Below, one piece after another: positions 8,057-15,480 of a stretch of DNA of 27,480 nucleotides. Origin of the DNA: DAIUCA01 sp964613675 (GTDB taxonomy: Bacteria; Pseudomonadota; Gammaproteobacteria; Competibacterales; Competibacteraceae); NCBI GenBank assembly GCA_964613675.1, contig CAZTIH010000024.1, positions 1 to 27,480 on the forward strand, written 5' to 3'. Position numbers and translations under genes: made by a program. Position 1 is the stretch's first letter. Every line of letters begins with the position of its first letter. A model generated the notes under the pieces. It saw nothing but the letters and a program-made list of their open reading frames with translations. It did not search any database and was not told where the DNA came from.

Positions 8057-8626
8057 TTGAAAATAAATGTTTTCTTAGAAACGGTTATAGAAACAGCAAT
8101 TTTTCAAAGTCGTTGGTTATTAGCACCCCTGTATATTGGGCTAACGATGACGTTGTTTCTGATCATCATTAAGTTTTTCCAGCGATTTTTTGAGTTACTG
8201 CCCACCTTTCTCGACCGCTCCTATACCCAACTCATCGTCGATACCCTCACGCTCATCGACCTCGTCCTCGTAGCCAACTTGATTTTGATGTTGGTGCTGA
8301 GTGGTTACGAAAGTTTTGTATCGCGGCTCGATATGATTGAAGGCAAAGAAGATTTGCCCCCGTGGATGAGCAAAATTAGTTACAGCGACCTGAAATTAAA
8401 AGTTTTGGGGTCAATTGTGGCAATTTCGAGTATTGAACTGCTCAAGGTATTTATCGCGATTCAGGATGGTCGAGCGGCGGCGGCGGACTTATTGCTCGTG
8501 GAGGAAATGATCGCGGTGCAACTGACTTTTGCGGTATCGGGGGTACTGTTTGCGCTCATGGAGCGATTGCTTCACGAACCTCCCACTGCCGTTTCAAAAC
8601 CCGAAGATCCCCCACCGCCCCCCTAG
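8057..8626 (+). CDS. YqhA/UPF0114 family inner-membrane protein
   Basis: The product matches E. coli YqhA: QSRWLLAPLYIGL, a long hydrophobic helix around LFLIIIKFFQRFF, then LVLVANLILMLVLSGYESFVS, then KVLGSIVAISSIELLKVF. A last membrane helix precedes a short Pro-rich tail. Three to four membrane helices are visible; function is unknown. I prefer the TTG at 8057, because AAGGAA (8045-8050) is well spaced before it and the product then begins where YqhA does (LKINVFLE against MERFLE). ATG 7997 would add 20 residues. GTG/ATG starts further up, from 7946, would overlap the divergent SDR gene. Confidence 0.85.
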   Translation: MKINVFLETVIETAIFQSRWLLAPLYIGLTMTLFLIIIKFFQRFFELLPTFLDRSYTQLIVDTLTLIDLVLVANLILMLVLSGYESFVSRLDMIEGKEDLPPWMSKISYSDLKLKVLGSIVAISSIELLKVFIAIQDGRAAAADLLLVEEMIAVQLTFAVSGVLFALMERLLHEPPTAVSKPEDPPPPP

Positions 8627-8650
8627 TCGGATGGCTTTAGTTCGACTTTT
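8625..8650 (+). terminator. Weak terminator-like hairpin after yqhA-type gene
   Basis: AGTCG (8625-8629) and CGACT (8643-8647) form a 5-bp stem around a 13-base loop, followed by a short T-run. It overlaps the stop codon and reaches into the end of the convergent methyltransferase gene. The short stem makes this tentative. Confidence 0.3.
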
Positions 8651-9596
8651 CAAGTCGCCAACAGCGGTGAATTTTGGTTTGTCGCTGGAAATCTAGCGGG
8701 ATCGTAGAGGGCGTGATTTCTGTGACAGTGAGGTTTGCGGGCAGAGACGCCGTAAATTGGAAGCGACGATAATTGTTGGAAAAATACAACACGCCCCCTG
8801 GTGCCAGTCGAGCGAGTGCGAGGTTCAATAATGCCTCGTGATCGCGTTGAATCTCAAAAATATCGTGCAATTTCTTAGAGTTAGAGAAAGTCGGCGGGTC
8901 AACGAAAATTAAATCGAAGGTCCCTTGTGACTGGGCAAGCCAACGCATGACGTCATCACACACGATGTGATGGCGCGAAAGTTCAAGCTGATTGAGCTGA
9001 AAGTTACGTTGTGCCCATTGGCAGTAAGTATTTGATAAATCAACCGTTACCGAACCTATGGCCCCTCCGATTGCTGCATGAACGGTCGCTGTACCGGTGT
9101 AGGCAAAGAGGTTCAAAAACCGACAGTTTTGGGCGGTGGCGGCCAAGTGGAGTCGCAAGGGACGATGGTCCAAAAACAGCCCTGTATCTAAATAGTCGTG
9201 CAAGTTGACCCATAATTGGGCCTTCCCCTCGCGCACCGCAAAAAATTGTTTCGCCTCGCCCTGTTTTTGATATTGCTCCGTGCCCCGCTGACGTTGACGG
9301 GTTTTCCACACCACCCGCTCAGGGGGAACATTCAGAGCGGTAGGCAAGATTTGTTCGACGGCTTCTCGACGTTGTTGCGCCCGTACAACATCCACTTGAG
9401 GAGGAGGGGCATACTCCTGCACACACACCCAATCTTCATAAATATCAATTGCAAAGGCGAATTCGGGTAGATCATTGTCGTACAAACGGTAACAATAAAT
9501 TCCCTGTTTTTTGGCCCAACGCCCGATGTGACGCGCATTTTTCTGGAGGCGATTCAAAAAATCTTGTTGTCCTGGCAAAAAAGATACAATTGTCAT
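8637..9596 (-). CDS. RlmK-type 23S rRNA methyltransferase (stand-alone)
   Basis: The 319-aa protein matches the C-terminal half of E. coli RlmKL (YcbY), which makes m7G2069 in 23S rRNA. Landmarks in order are NRLQKNARHIGRWAKKQGI, CYRLYDNDLPEF, VQEYAPP, KTRQRQRG, the DYLDTGLFLDHR linker and SAM motif I NLFAYTGTATVHA. The catalytic/RNA-contact FVDPPTFSNSKK and FSNNYRRF follow. The THUMP and RlmL (m2G2445) half is absent, so this is a split or single-function enzyme. I chose ATG at 9594-9596 because homology begins just after it; a GTG at 9671 would add 25 poorly conserved residues. No strong Shine-Dalgarno is visible for either. Confidence 0.88.
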   Translation of the reverse strand: MTIVSFLPGQQDFLNRLQKNARHIGRWAKKQGIYCYRLYDNDLPEFAFAIDIYEDWVCVQEYAPPPQVDVVRAQQRREAVEQILPTALNVPPERVVWKTRQRQRGTEQYQKQGEAKQFFAVREGKAQLWVNLHDYLDTGLFLDHRPLRLHLAATAQNCRFLNLFAYTGTATVHAAIGGAIGSVTVDLSNTYCQWAQRNFQLNQLELSRHHIVCDDVMRWLAQSQGTFDLIFVDPPTFSNSKKLHDIFEIQRDHEALLNLALARLAPGGVLYFSNNYRRFQFTASLPANLTVTEITPSTIPLDFQRQTKIHRCWRLEKSN

Positions 9597-9766
9597 TTTT
9601 GATAATGCTCTCAATAAGTTAGCCCTGAAAAACGGCTTCTTTATCCCCGCAAAATTTGGGACATATTTCACAAAATCTGGGTTTACTTTTGTAAGCCACT
9701 GTCACTAAAGTCCGCGTCTGTAACGCTTTTGCAACCCACACCCTTCGCAAATAATTCAGGTGATTT

Positions 9767-10303
9767 ATGGCTTCAACAATGAACCGTCGTGGTTTTCTGG
9801 CAGGTGTCGCGGCGCTCTCCACTGGGCTGTTGTGTCCTGATCTCGTTAAAGCGGCCACTCGGCGGGAACGCATCCTCACCCTGTACAACCCCCATCTCGG
9901 CGAGACGCTAAGAACGGTTTATTGGACCCCCAGCGAAGGGTACATCAGCGAGTCAATGGGACAGATTTCCCATGCCTTCCGCGATCGTCACGACAACTCA
10001 ACGATGGCCATTGACCCGCTGTTAATCGACCAATTGTTTTTCATCCAAGGGCAAATTGGGGCCCGTCAGCCCTTCCATCTATTCAGCGGTTACCGTTCGC
10101 CGCGCACCAACGCCCGTTTACGACAAAATAGTTCACGGGTTGCGCGCAATAGCTACCACATGAGAGGCCAAGCTGCGGATATTCACTTCCCCAATCACTC
10201 AACGGCAGTTATTCGCCGCGTGGCCGTTTCATTGAACGCAGGGGGCGTCGGACATTATTCGCGTTTTGTCCACGTCGACACGGGGCCGGTGCGCACTTGG
10301 TAA
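9767..10303 (+). CDS. mepK: Tat-exported MepK-like murein endopeptidase (YcbK/DUF882)
   Basis: The 178-aa protein matches E. coli YcbK/MepK, a periplasmic M15-like zinc peptidase that cleaves meso-DAP to meso-DAP (3-3) cross-links in peptidoglycan. The N-terminus has a twin-arginine signal (NRRGFLAGVAAL). The catalytic domain shows LFSGYRSPRTN, SYHMRGQAADIHF (His and Asp zinc ligands) and the final FVHVDTGPVRTW (His ligand). ATG 9767 has CAGGTG about 5-7 bases upstream; a second ATG at 9779 is in frame. The gene is convergent with the large NOS-like gene. Confidence 0.92.
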   Translation: MASTMNRRGFLAGVAALSTGLLCPDLVKAATRRERILTLYNPHLGETLRTVYWTPSEGYISESMGQISHAFRDRHDNSTMAIDPLLIDQLFFIQGQIGARQPFHLFSGYRSPRTNARLRQNSSRVARNSYHMRGQAADIHFPNHSTAVIRRVAVSLNAGGVGHYSRFVHVDTGPVRTW

Positions 10304-10325
10304 GTTAATCTGCGTGGGGTTTGGT

Positions 10326-10345
10326 AGGTACCTACAGAGGTACCT
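10326..10345. repeat. Perfect hairpin AGGTACCT-acag-AGGTACCT
   Basis: AGGTACCT at 10326-10333 and again at 10338-10345 is self-complementary, so the pair forms an 8-bp stem around the 4-base loop ACAG. It lies between the convergent ends of the mepK-like gene and the NOS-like gene and is followed by TT only. It may work as a bidirectional terminator stem or a protein-binding palindrome. A second tiny hairpin (CGCA-taaa-TGCG) follows at 10348-10359. Confidence 0.5.
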
Positions 10346-10374
10346 TTCGCATAAATGCGTTATGAAACAGGATG

Positions 10375-13300
10375 TTATGGCGTGATAAAAGTGGGTGACC
10401 AGCGGTAATTTGGCCATTGATCCCACGCTAACCCCAAGGTCCCCAACAACGGCAATTGCAGTTGATCTCGATGGCACACCGGCCGACCAGCTAACCGCTC
10501 CTGTTCCGTAAAGGCGGCAAAGCGTCGCGCTGCAATGCTCGTCTCCATCAAGGTTACCCCCGCTCGTTCAAAAGACCACAAAATGGCCTCTTCTAGCACT
10601 GTCAACGCCTTCATCCGCCACAAACTGGTTTCCCGTTGGGTATCTAGGCGCAAGTAGCCCGCGATCCGCAGTAACAACGACTCGCCCTCCGCTTCCATCA
10701 ACACCGCCGCCACCGCACGACTCAACTGTACCCCGCTCACCACAACCCCTCGGTAATAATGGCCCCCGATCATTAAATGACGGTCGCTAAAGGCCGTTAA
10801 CGCGCTCCACCGTAGATTCAATGTCTTGAACCACAGGTAATCGGGGTGAACCAACGCCACCGCCAACGATTTTTCAGGGGGGATCGGGTAAATCTGCGGT
10901 GCGTATCCCGCACATTCCACCACCAGCGGTAACACCTCGTAATGATCCCCCTGGGTCCGCCATCCCATCCGGTTCAACGAATTGAGCAGGTTCATCAACA
11001 CCGCTCGCCGTTGCCCCGCATAAGTGGGCAATTCTTTGTTCCATAATTGCGGGCCGACTCGATCCGCACGATCCGCTCCAAAAATCGTTACTAGAGGTCG
11101 AACTGTCCCCCCGTTGTACGACAGCTCTAAATGGGTAAACACCGCTTGGGCAATGTCGTCGGGATGGTCGAGATGACGCACGTCCCGCACCGCGATTTCG
11201 GGCCAAAAAGGGCGTTCAAAAGCCCCTCGGCTCTGTCGCCACGCCAACCGCACCCCATACAACAATTCTTCAGAGGTGGGTTCGTAAGGATTTCCCTGGG
11301 CCATCTGCTGTTGTACCTCCTCCCAGCGTGGCCCAAACGCATTGGGAACCCGGTTTTCGACGAAAAATCGCTGTAAAAACCGCTCGGCATCTATTTCAGG
11401 GGAGGTTGTTTGATCGAGATCGTTGGGAACAAAGGTCAACTCCCCCAATGGCGGACAAGGCAACGAACGCATGGGAGGCAACGGTAAATCCATAAGCGGT
11501 TGCGTAGCCATCTCCAAACGGACGACCTGAATCTGAATGGAGGGCACCTGCGTGACCGCCTGTAAACACAAATCCGCCAAATTCGATGGCCCACACACGA
11601 TGAGTTCGGCGTCGGGGAATTTGTTGAGATGCGTCACAATCTCGACCGAAGTCAACGGATATTCGGTGCTGTCGTGAAAATACAGTTCGACAAAATGCAA
11701 TGACGCCAATTGTTTGAGTTCGGGCAACCACGCTGCCTGCGCAAGGGGTGTGCTGTACACCACCATCGTGGGGCGCAACGGTTGACAACGCGCCGTCGCC
11801 ACCGCCACTACCGCCCCCGCATCCCCAACCAGGTAAATCAAGGGCCGTCGAGAGTTGAGGTCAATCGGCGTGCCCGTCGGTGGCGACACCCGCACTAAAC
11901 TCCCTTCGGGCGCCTGATAGAACCAACTCGATAACGGATCGTCCCGTTCCCGCGTGACGGCAATATCGTAACGATCCGCCGCCCGAGGGTTAACCACCCA
12001 ATACCGGCGCGCAATCCAAGCGCCATCACACAGCACCTCCAATTGTACCTGCTGACCAGCTTGGGCAGGCGTCAGAGTACCCCCCAAAGGCACTAAGCTG
12101 ACGAGTAACGTGTGATCGTCCAGATTGCGGGGCGAAATGCGGCACAAGCTATAGTCTTCACGCCCAATCAGCAGCGCTAACGGCCCCATACATCCACTAC
12201 ACACCGTCCCTGCCCCCGTCACCTGACCGACGGCCTCCGCAGTGTGTGCGCCCATGCTGATCGCCGCCCGAACAGCGCCTACGGTTGTCCCCAAACAGTG
12301 ACATACGCATTCATCATCGCGACCAAAGGACGGAGGCGGTGAAAGTAAGCAGGTGCCTCGCGTTTCAAAGGCAATCCGACGCCACGGCTCTAAGGTACGG
12401 CCGTCCAGTAGCCAACCCGCCATCACCCCGAGTTCGGGCCATTCAGTGGGAGCAGTGATGCCCACCACGACGTTGCGTCGCAAGCGCAGTTCTATTTGGC
12501 CGTCGGGGCTACGGATGACTTGGCTGGGATCGACGTCGGTGATGCTTAAATCGGTCACGGCTTGGCGTAACAGGCGGCGAGCAGCGGCACGGCGATCGTC
12601 GGGCAGTCGAAACGCACACACCACACAGGGTTCCCCTTCCCAATACCCACTATGCCGTACCACTAAACCCCGTTGCGGCAAGCGATATACGGCTTTAAGC
12701 GTGTCGGTGAGGGCAGCGAGATCGGGTAACTGAGCGATGGCGTCGCGAAATGCCTCGGCGGGGATCCCCAAAACCTCTGCGTTTCCACTCGCCAGTACCG
12801 TCGCCGAACGGGTTTGATTTTCGAGAATCGCCAGCTCGCCGACGAGTTCCCCGGCGCCCAAACGGCTCAATGTGGTCGGAATGCCGTCCTGATTGAGCTT
12901 TTGCACCAATAACACCCCGCGCAACACGACATACGCCGCATCGGCCCGATCCCCTTCATGAAACAACACTTCATTGTCGCGCAGATGGCGAACGATCAAA
13001 CCTTCATGGGAGGGCAATGCTTCGGTGAGGGCTGATAAAAGGTTGGATTGACGGGTGAGTCGTCCGAGGGCCTGACGACGCCCATCGGCATCGAGGAGCG
13101 CGGTGAGTTGAGGTTGACGACTCAGCAGTCCCCGAAAAATTCCCGCCGGAATCGACCACACTTGGGATTCTTCCGCCGAAATCACCGTGGCGTTGCGCTG
13201 AGAACGACCAGGCAACAGGGCTTGTTCCCCAAATAATGTCCCCGCCTCCAAACGCGCCACCACGCGCGGTAACCCGGCACTGTCGCGAACCTGGACCTGT

Positions 13301-13473
13301 AAGGCACCGCTGGCCACCACATACGCCGCCTCGGCTTGATCGCCTTCGCGAATGACAACGGTTCCCGGTGGCGTTAAACGCAGCGAGGCGGTAGTGACCA
13401 AACTGGTGGCTTCTTCTTCAGAGACCTTAAGGGCCTTCATAAACAGGGCCGTAGCGGAATCGAGGTCGGTCAT
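10375..13473 (-). CDS. Two cNMP-binding domains + [2Fe-2S] + reductase-like + NOS oxygenase-like fusion
   Basis: The 1032-aa protein has at least four parts. Residues 15-130 and 150-265 are CRP-type cyclic-nucleotide-binding domains; the second keeps the canonical phosphate cassette GELAILENQTRSAT (212-225). After an unrecognised segment, a BFD-like [2Fe-2S] domain shows C391-H-C393 and C425-S-G-C428. Residues 435-680 resemble a ferredoxin-NADP reductase: RRYW at 489-492 in place of RxYS, a corrupted GGxG loop, and a retained CGP. Residues 695-1032 align with bacterial NOS oxygenase (LYGVRLAWRQS, NGGTVRPLVTIF, LWNKELPTYAG). The proximal Cys is Ala751, the arginine-binding Glu aligns with Ala920 and the pterin-side Trp is lost. 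NO synthesis is therefore unlikely; a sensor or other redox role is inference. The ATG follows GGAG. No signal peptide is visible. Confidence 0.88.
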   Translation of the reverse strand: MTDLDSATALFMKALKVSEEEATSLVTTASLRLTPPGTVVIREGDQAEAAYVVASGALQVQVRDSAGLPRVVARLEAGTLFGEQALLPGRSQRNATVISAEESQVWSIPAGIFRGLLSRQPQLTALLDADGRRQALGRLTRQSNLLSALTEALPSHEGLIVRHLRDNEVLFHEGDRADAAYVVLRGVLLVQKLNQDGIPTTLSRLGAGELVGELAILENQTRSATVLASGNAEVLGIPAEAFRDAIAQLPDLAALTDTLKAVYRLPQRGLVVRHSGYWEGEPCVVCAFRLPDDRRAAARRLLRQAVTDLSITDVDPSQVIRSPDGQIELRLRRNVVVGITAPTEWPELGVMAGWLLDGRTLEPWRRIAFETRGTCLLSPPPSFGRDDECVCHCLGTTVGAVRAAISMGAHTAEAVGQVTGAGTVCSGCMGPLALLIGREDYSLCRISPRNLDDHTLLVSLVPLGGTLTPAQAGQQVQLEVLCDGAWIARRYWVVNPRAADRYDIAVTRERDDPLSSWFYQAPEGSLVRVSPPTGTPIDLNSRRPLIYLVGDAGAVVAVATARCQPLRPTMVVYSTPLAQAAWLPELKQLASLHFVELYFHDSTEYPLTSVEIVTHLNKFPDAELIVCGPSNLADLCLQAVTQVPSIQIQVVRLEMATQPLMDLPLPPMRSLPCPPLGELTFVPNDLDQTTSPEIDAERFLQRFFVENRVPNAFGPRWEEVQQQMAQGNPYEPTSEELLYGVRLAWRQSRGAFERPFWPEIAVRDVRHLDHPDDIAQAVFTHLELSYNGGTVRPLVTIFGADRADRVGPQLWNKELPTYAGQRRAVLMNLLNSLNRMGWRTQGDHYEVLPLVVECAGYAPQIYPIPPEKSLAVALVHPDYLWFKTLNLRWSALTAFSDRHLMIGGHYYRGVVVSGVQLSRAVAAVLMEAEGESLLLRIAGYLRLDTQRETSLWRMKALTVLEEAILWSFERAGVTLMETSIAARRFAAFTEQERLAGRPVCHRDQLQLPLLGTLGLAWDQWPNYRWSPTFITP

Positions 13474-13559
13474 AAAGGCTCCTAGTTCGTCTTAAATGAC
13501 AAAAGAAACAAATGCGCATGAAAGTAGGCAACGCATAGATACATTGTAATTGACAAGAA

Positions 13560-13620
13560 TAGCTGACCGAAATGCGCGACAAGCCCCGTCCTTCAGGGCG
13601 GCGAGGATGTCAAATTGAAG
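13560..13620 (+). mobile_element. Degenerate IS200/IS605-type end hairpin (remnant)
   Basis: The segment AAGCCCCGTCCTTCAGGGCGG at about 13580-13601, followed by CGAGGATGTCAAA, resembles the hairpin common at the right end of IS200/IS605 (TnpB) elements. There the usual form is CCCCGTCC-ttca-GGGCGGGG. Here the outer stem is broken by one changed base (GGCG for GGGG). No tnpA or tnpB is nearby, so this would be a scar. The comparison is from memory. Confidence 0.4.
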
Positions 13621-13702
13621 TCTTTAGAAATCCATCGCACCTTACATATGGTCGTGAATTAGCATCTTTTTGCAGAATTACCTCAAAGAGCAGCTTCAGA
13701 AT

Positions 13703-13937
13703 TCAAAGTGCCTTGAGTTGCCATTTTGGCGTGCTGCGTCTGTCGCTTGAAGTCCGCGCGTCCGTGTTGCGATAGCGCGAGTAGGGAAAGTGCGGCGGTG
13801 TATCTGGAATCGCTTCGCCACACAATAACTTCTGAATCAGCGTACCAACAGCCCGCCCTAAACCCGACGGCACCGCGTTTCCGAGTTTCCGATATTGCGC
13901 CACTAAAGGGCCAGCAATCCGCCAGGAGATCTTTTCA
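13703..13937 (-). pseudogene. C5-cytosine DNA methyltransferase, C-terminal remnant
   Basis: Read on the minus strand, this stretch encodes SWRIAGPLVAQYRKLGNAVP, then GLGRAVGTLIQKLLCGE and a tail ending at a TGA. QYRKLGNAVP is motif X of m5C methyltransferases, which packs against motif I to complete the SAM site, and the following helix is typical. Motifs I, IV, VI and VIII are missing: upstream the frame runs into the end of the SPFH gene and has no start. It is therefore the 3' stump of a Dcm/restriction-type methyltransferase deleted at its 5' side. Confidence 0.7.
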
Positions 13938-15086
13938 CTAAGACTTTTTGCGCAGTTTGACCACTTCACGCAACAACCCGTCGAGGCCCCCAAAAACTGA
14001 CAGATGTTCGACCTTTTCCGCTAATTTCTCTAAGGATTCGAGTTCTTTCAACCGCAACGCCACGGGATTTTCTTCCATTACGCGGGCGGTGTTGAGCAGG
14101 GAACGGGTAGCCGCTGTTTCTTCGCGCCGACGAATGTTATTGGCCAATGCCGTCTTCTCCGCCGCCACCACGCTACGCAGTAACTCCCGAATCTCGCCGG
14201 GTAAAATCAGGTCCTTCACACCCACACTATCCACTTCAATGCCTAAATGACCCGTTTTTTCGACAATTTGGGCCAAAATACGCTCGTCAATCGCGCTTTT
14301 GTCTTCGAGCAACTGGTCGAGTGTTTGCGTTCCAATCGCAACCCGCAACGCAAACTGCAATTCGCGGTACATCATTTGGGCACTATTGGTGACGGTTTCG
14401 CGCAATTTAAGTGGGTCCGTCACGCGATACACACAGGTTAAATTGGCCCGTAACTCCAATTTATCCCGCGTTAACAGCTCTTGACCGTTCACCTCTAACG
14501 CCAACGTTCGCAGATCGAATAGCTCGATTTGCATTTGGTGATACAGATTCCAGAACACATGTAACCCCGGCGCCAGCGATTGGACGGCCTTTCCGTCCAC
14601 CAAGAGCAATCCCAGGTGAAAATCGTTAATCACCCGATGTAACACCCGTGCCTGTACTTGGGCGTTTAATTGACGATCCGGCGTGTTTAGGAGCTGTCGT
14701 GCTGTTGGGGGATCAATCGCTACGGGAACTTCGGTCGCGATCTCGCGCAATTCCACCGTCACATTGACGACCCCACGCGCAAATAGTTGACAGTCATTTG
14801 GGGGCACTAATCGGCTCAATCGCCCGTTAAACGACACCAGGGCCACTTGATTCGCCGCCGTCTCTACGATCACAAATCGCGCCTCAACTTCGTTGCGGTG
14901 CGCACTTAACAGGTAATTTTTGAGCGGATGATCGAAATCGGGGGTGTTGAGGTTGTGAAGCTCGAGCCGTAAATAACGTTGGGGATCAAAGAAAAATTGG
15001 GTGCTGGGGGAAACAAATCCTTGAAATTCATCGAATTTGAATAACATCCCCAATTCATGACGACGAACTTGAAAACGACGCAACAT
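13938..15086 (-). CDS. SPFH/slipin (band 7) family protein
   Basis: The 382-aa protein has the SPFH core at about residues 155-300: GLLLVDGKAVQSLAPGLHVFW, then VNGQELLTRDKLELRANLTCVYRV, YRELQFALRVAIG and TLDQLLEDKSAID. A helical region follows (AAEKTALANNIRRREETAATR). An earlier segment, RRHELGMLFKFDEFQGFVSP, looks like a second, diverged copy of the slipin beta-strand start. Unlike most slipins it has no clear N-terminal membrane helix. Slipins form membrane-associated oligomeric scaffolds; this one's partner is unknown and no NfeD-type gene is adjacent. The ATG follows GGGAG with about 8 bases of spacing. The stop abuts a truncated methyltransferase. Confidence 0.88.
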   Translation of the reverse strand: MLRRFQVRRHELGMLFKFDEFQGFVSPSTQFFFDPQRYLRLELHNLNTPDFDHPLKNYLLSAHRNEVEARFVIVETAANQVALVSFNGRLSRLVPPNDCQLFARGVVNVTVELREIATEVPVAIDPPTARQLLNTPDRQLNAQVQARVLHRVINDFHLGLLLVDGKAVQSLAPGLHVFWNLYHQMQIELFDLRTLALEVNGQELLTRDKLELRANLTCVYRVTDPLKLRETVTNSAQMMYRELQFALRVAIGTQTLDQLLEDKSAIDERILAQIVEKTGHLGIEVDSVGVKDLILPGEIRELLRSVVAAEKTALANNIRRREETAATRSLLNTARVMEENPVALRLKELESLEKLAEKVEHLSVFGGLDGLLREVVKLRKKS

Positions 15087-15164
15087 TCAAAATGGCTCCC
15101 AAAAAAGCCCTCGATGCGGCCCAACGGAGAAAATCGTTCTGGAATCAAGGCGCAAGGTACCCTT

Positions 15165-15480
15165 AACCACCTGAGTATCGCTTGGGCCAAGACCCGAGAG
15201 CGAATGCTGGCGCGGGACAAGGCATCGAGGGGAGCTACCCGAGGGCAGCGGGAAAAACAAGGGATGAAGGACTCGAACCTTCACAGCAAGCACGAGGCGT
15301 CGCCGTTACCAGAGGCCAGACCAGGAGGCCGGAAATCCCGCAGCGCGAGCGTTTCCGTGGAGCAGAAGACATCACCGCAGGAGTTGGGGAATACGTGCAC
15401 CGCACGCGGGACGCACCTGATTGGACTCACGAGCCAATCGCCTCCCCCCACGGACTGTCATTCCGCACGCGGTAAATTAA
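15165..15480 (+). ncRNA. Candidate structured RNA in a 540-bp gene-free stretch
   Basis: Between the divergent SPFH and photolyase genes (15087-15626) I see no credible gene, but several hairpins cluster. TGAAGG/CCTTCA (15265-15270 with 15278-15283) has a 7-base loop. GGCC/GGCC pairs 15314-15317 with 15327-15330. CGGAAA/TTTCCG (15330-15335 with 15352-15357) encloses CGC/GCG (15339-15341 with 15349-15351). GATTGG/CCAATC pairs 15419-15424 with 15434-15439. The overlapping open frames look like translated RNA. A HEARO/IscB-omega-type RNA orphaned from its nuclease is one hypothesis; strand and borders are uncertain. Confidence 0.4.

Noticed and set aside
10375..13473. Annotating the large fusion protein as a functional nitric oxide synthase
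   Set aside because: The haem-thiolate Cys, the arginine-binding Glu and the pterin-side Trp all appear replaced; only the fold similarity is supported.
13572..13775. 67-codon plus-strand ORF in the methyltransferase/IS scar
   Set aside because: It is the translation of the IS-like hairpin and of the antisense of the methyltransferase remnant; there is no Shine-Dalgarno or recognisable domain.
15250..15345. Possible tRNA on the minus strand (canonical T-arm GAAGG-TTCGAGT-CCTTC, partial acceptor GGGAT/ATCCC, D-like arm)
   Set aside because: No coherent anticodon stem-loop can be drawn between the D-like and T-like arms, and the acceptor has mismatches; better treated as part of a structured region.
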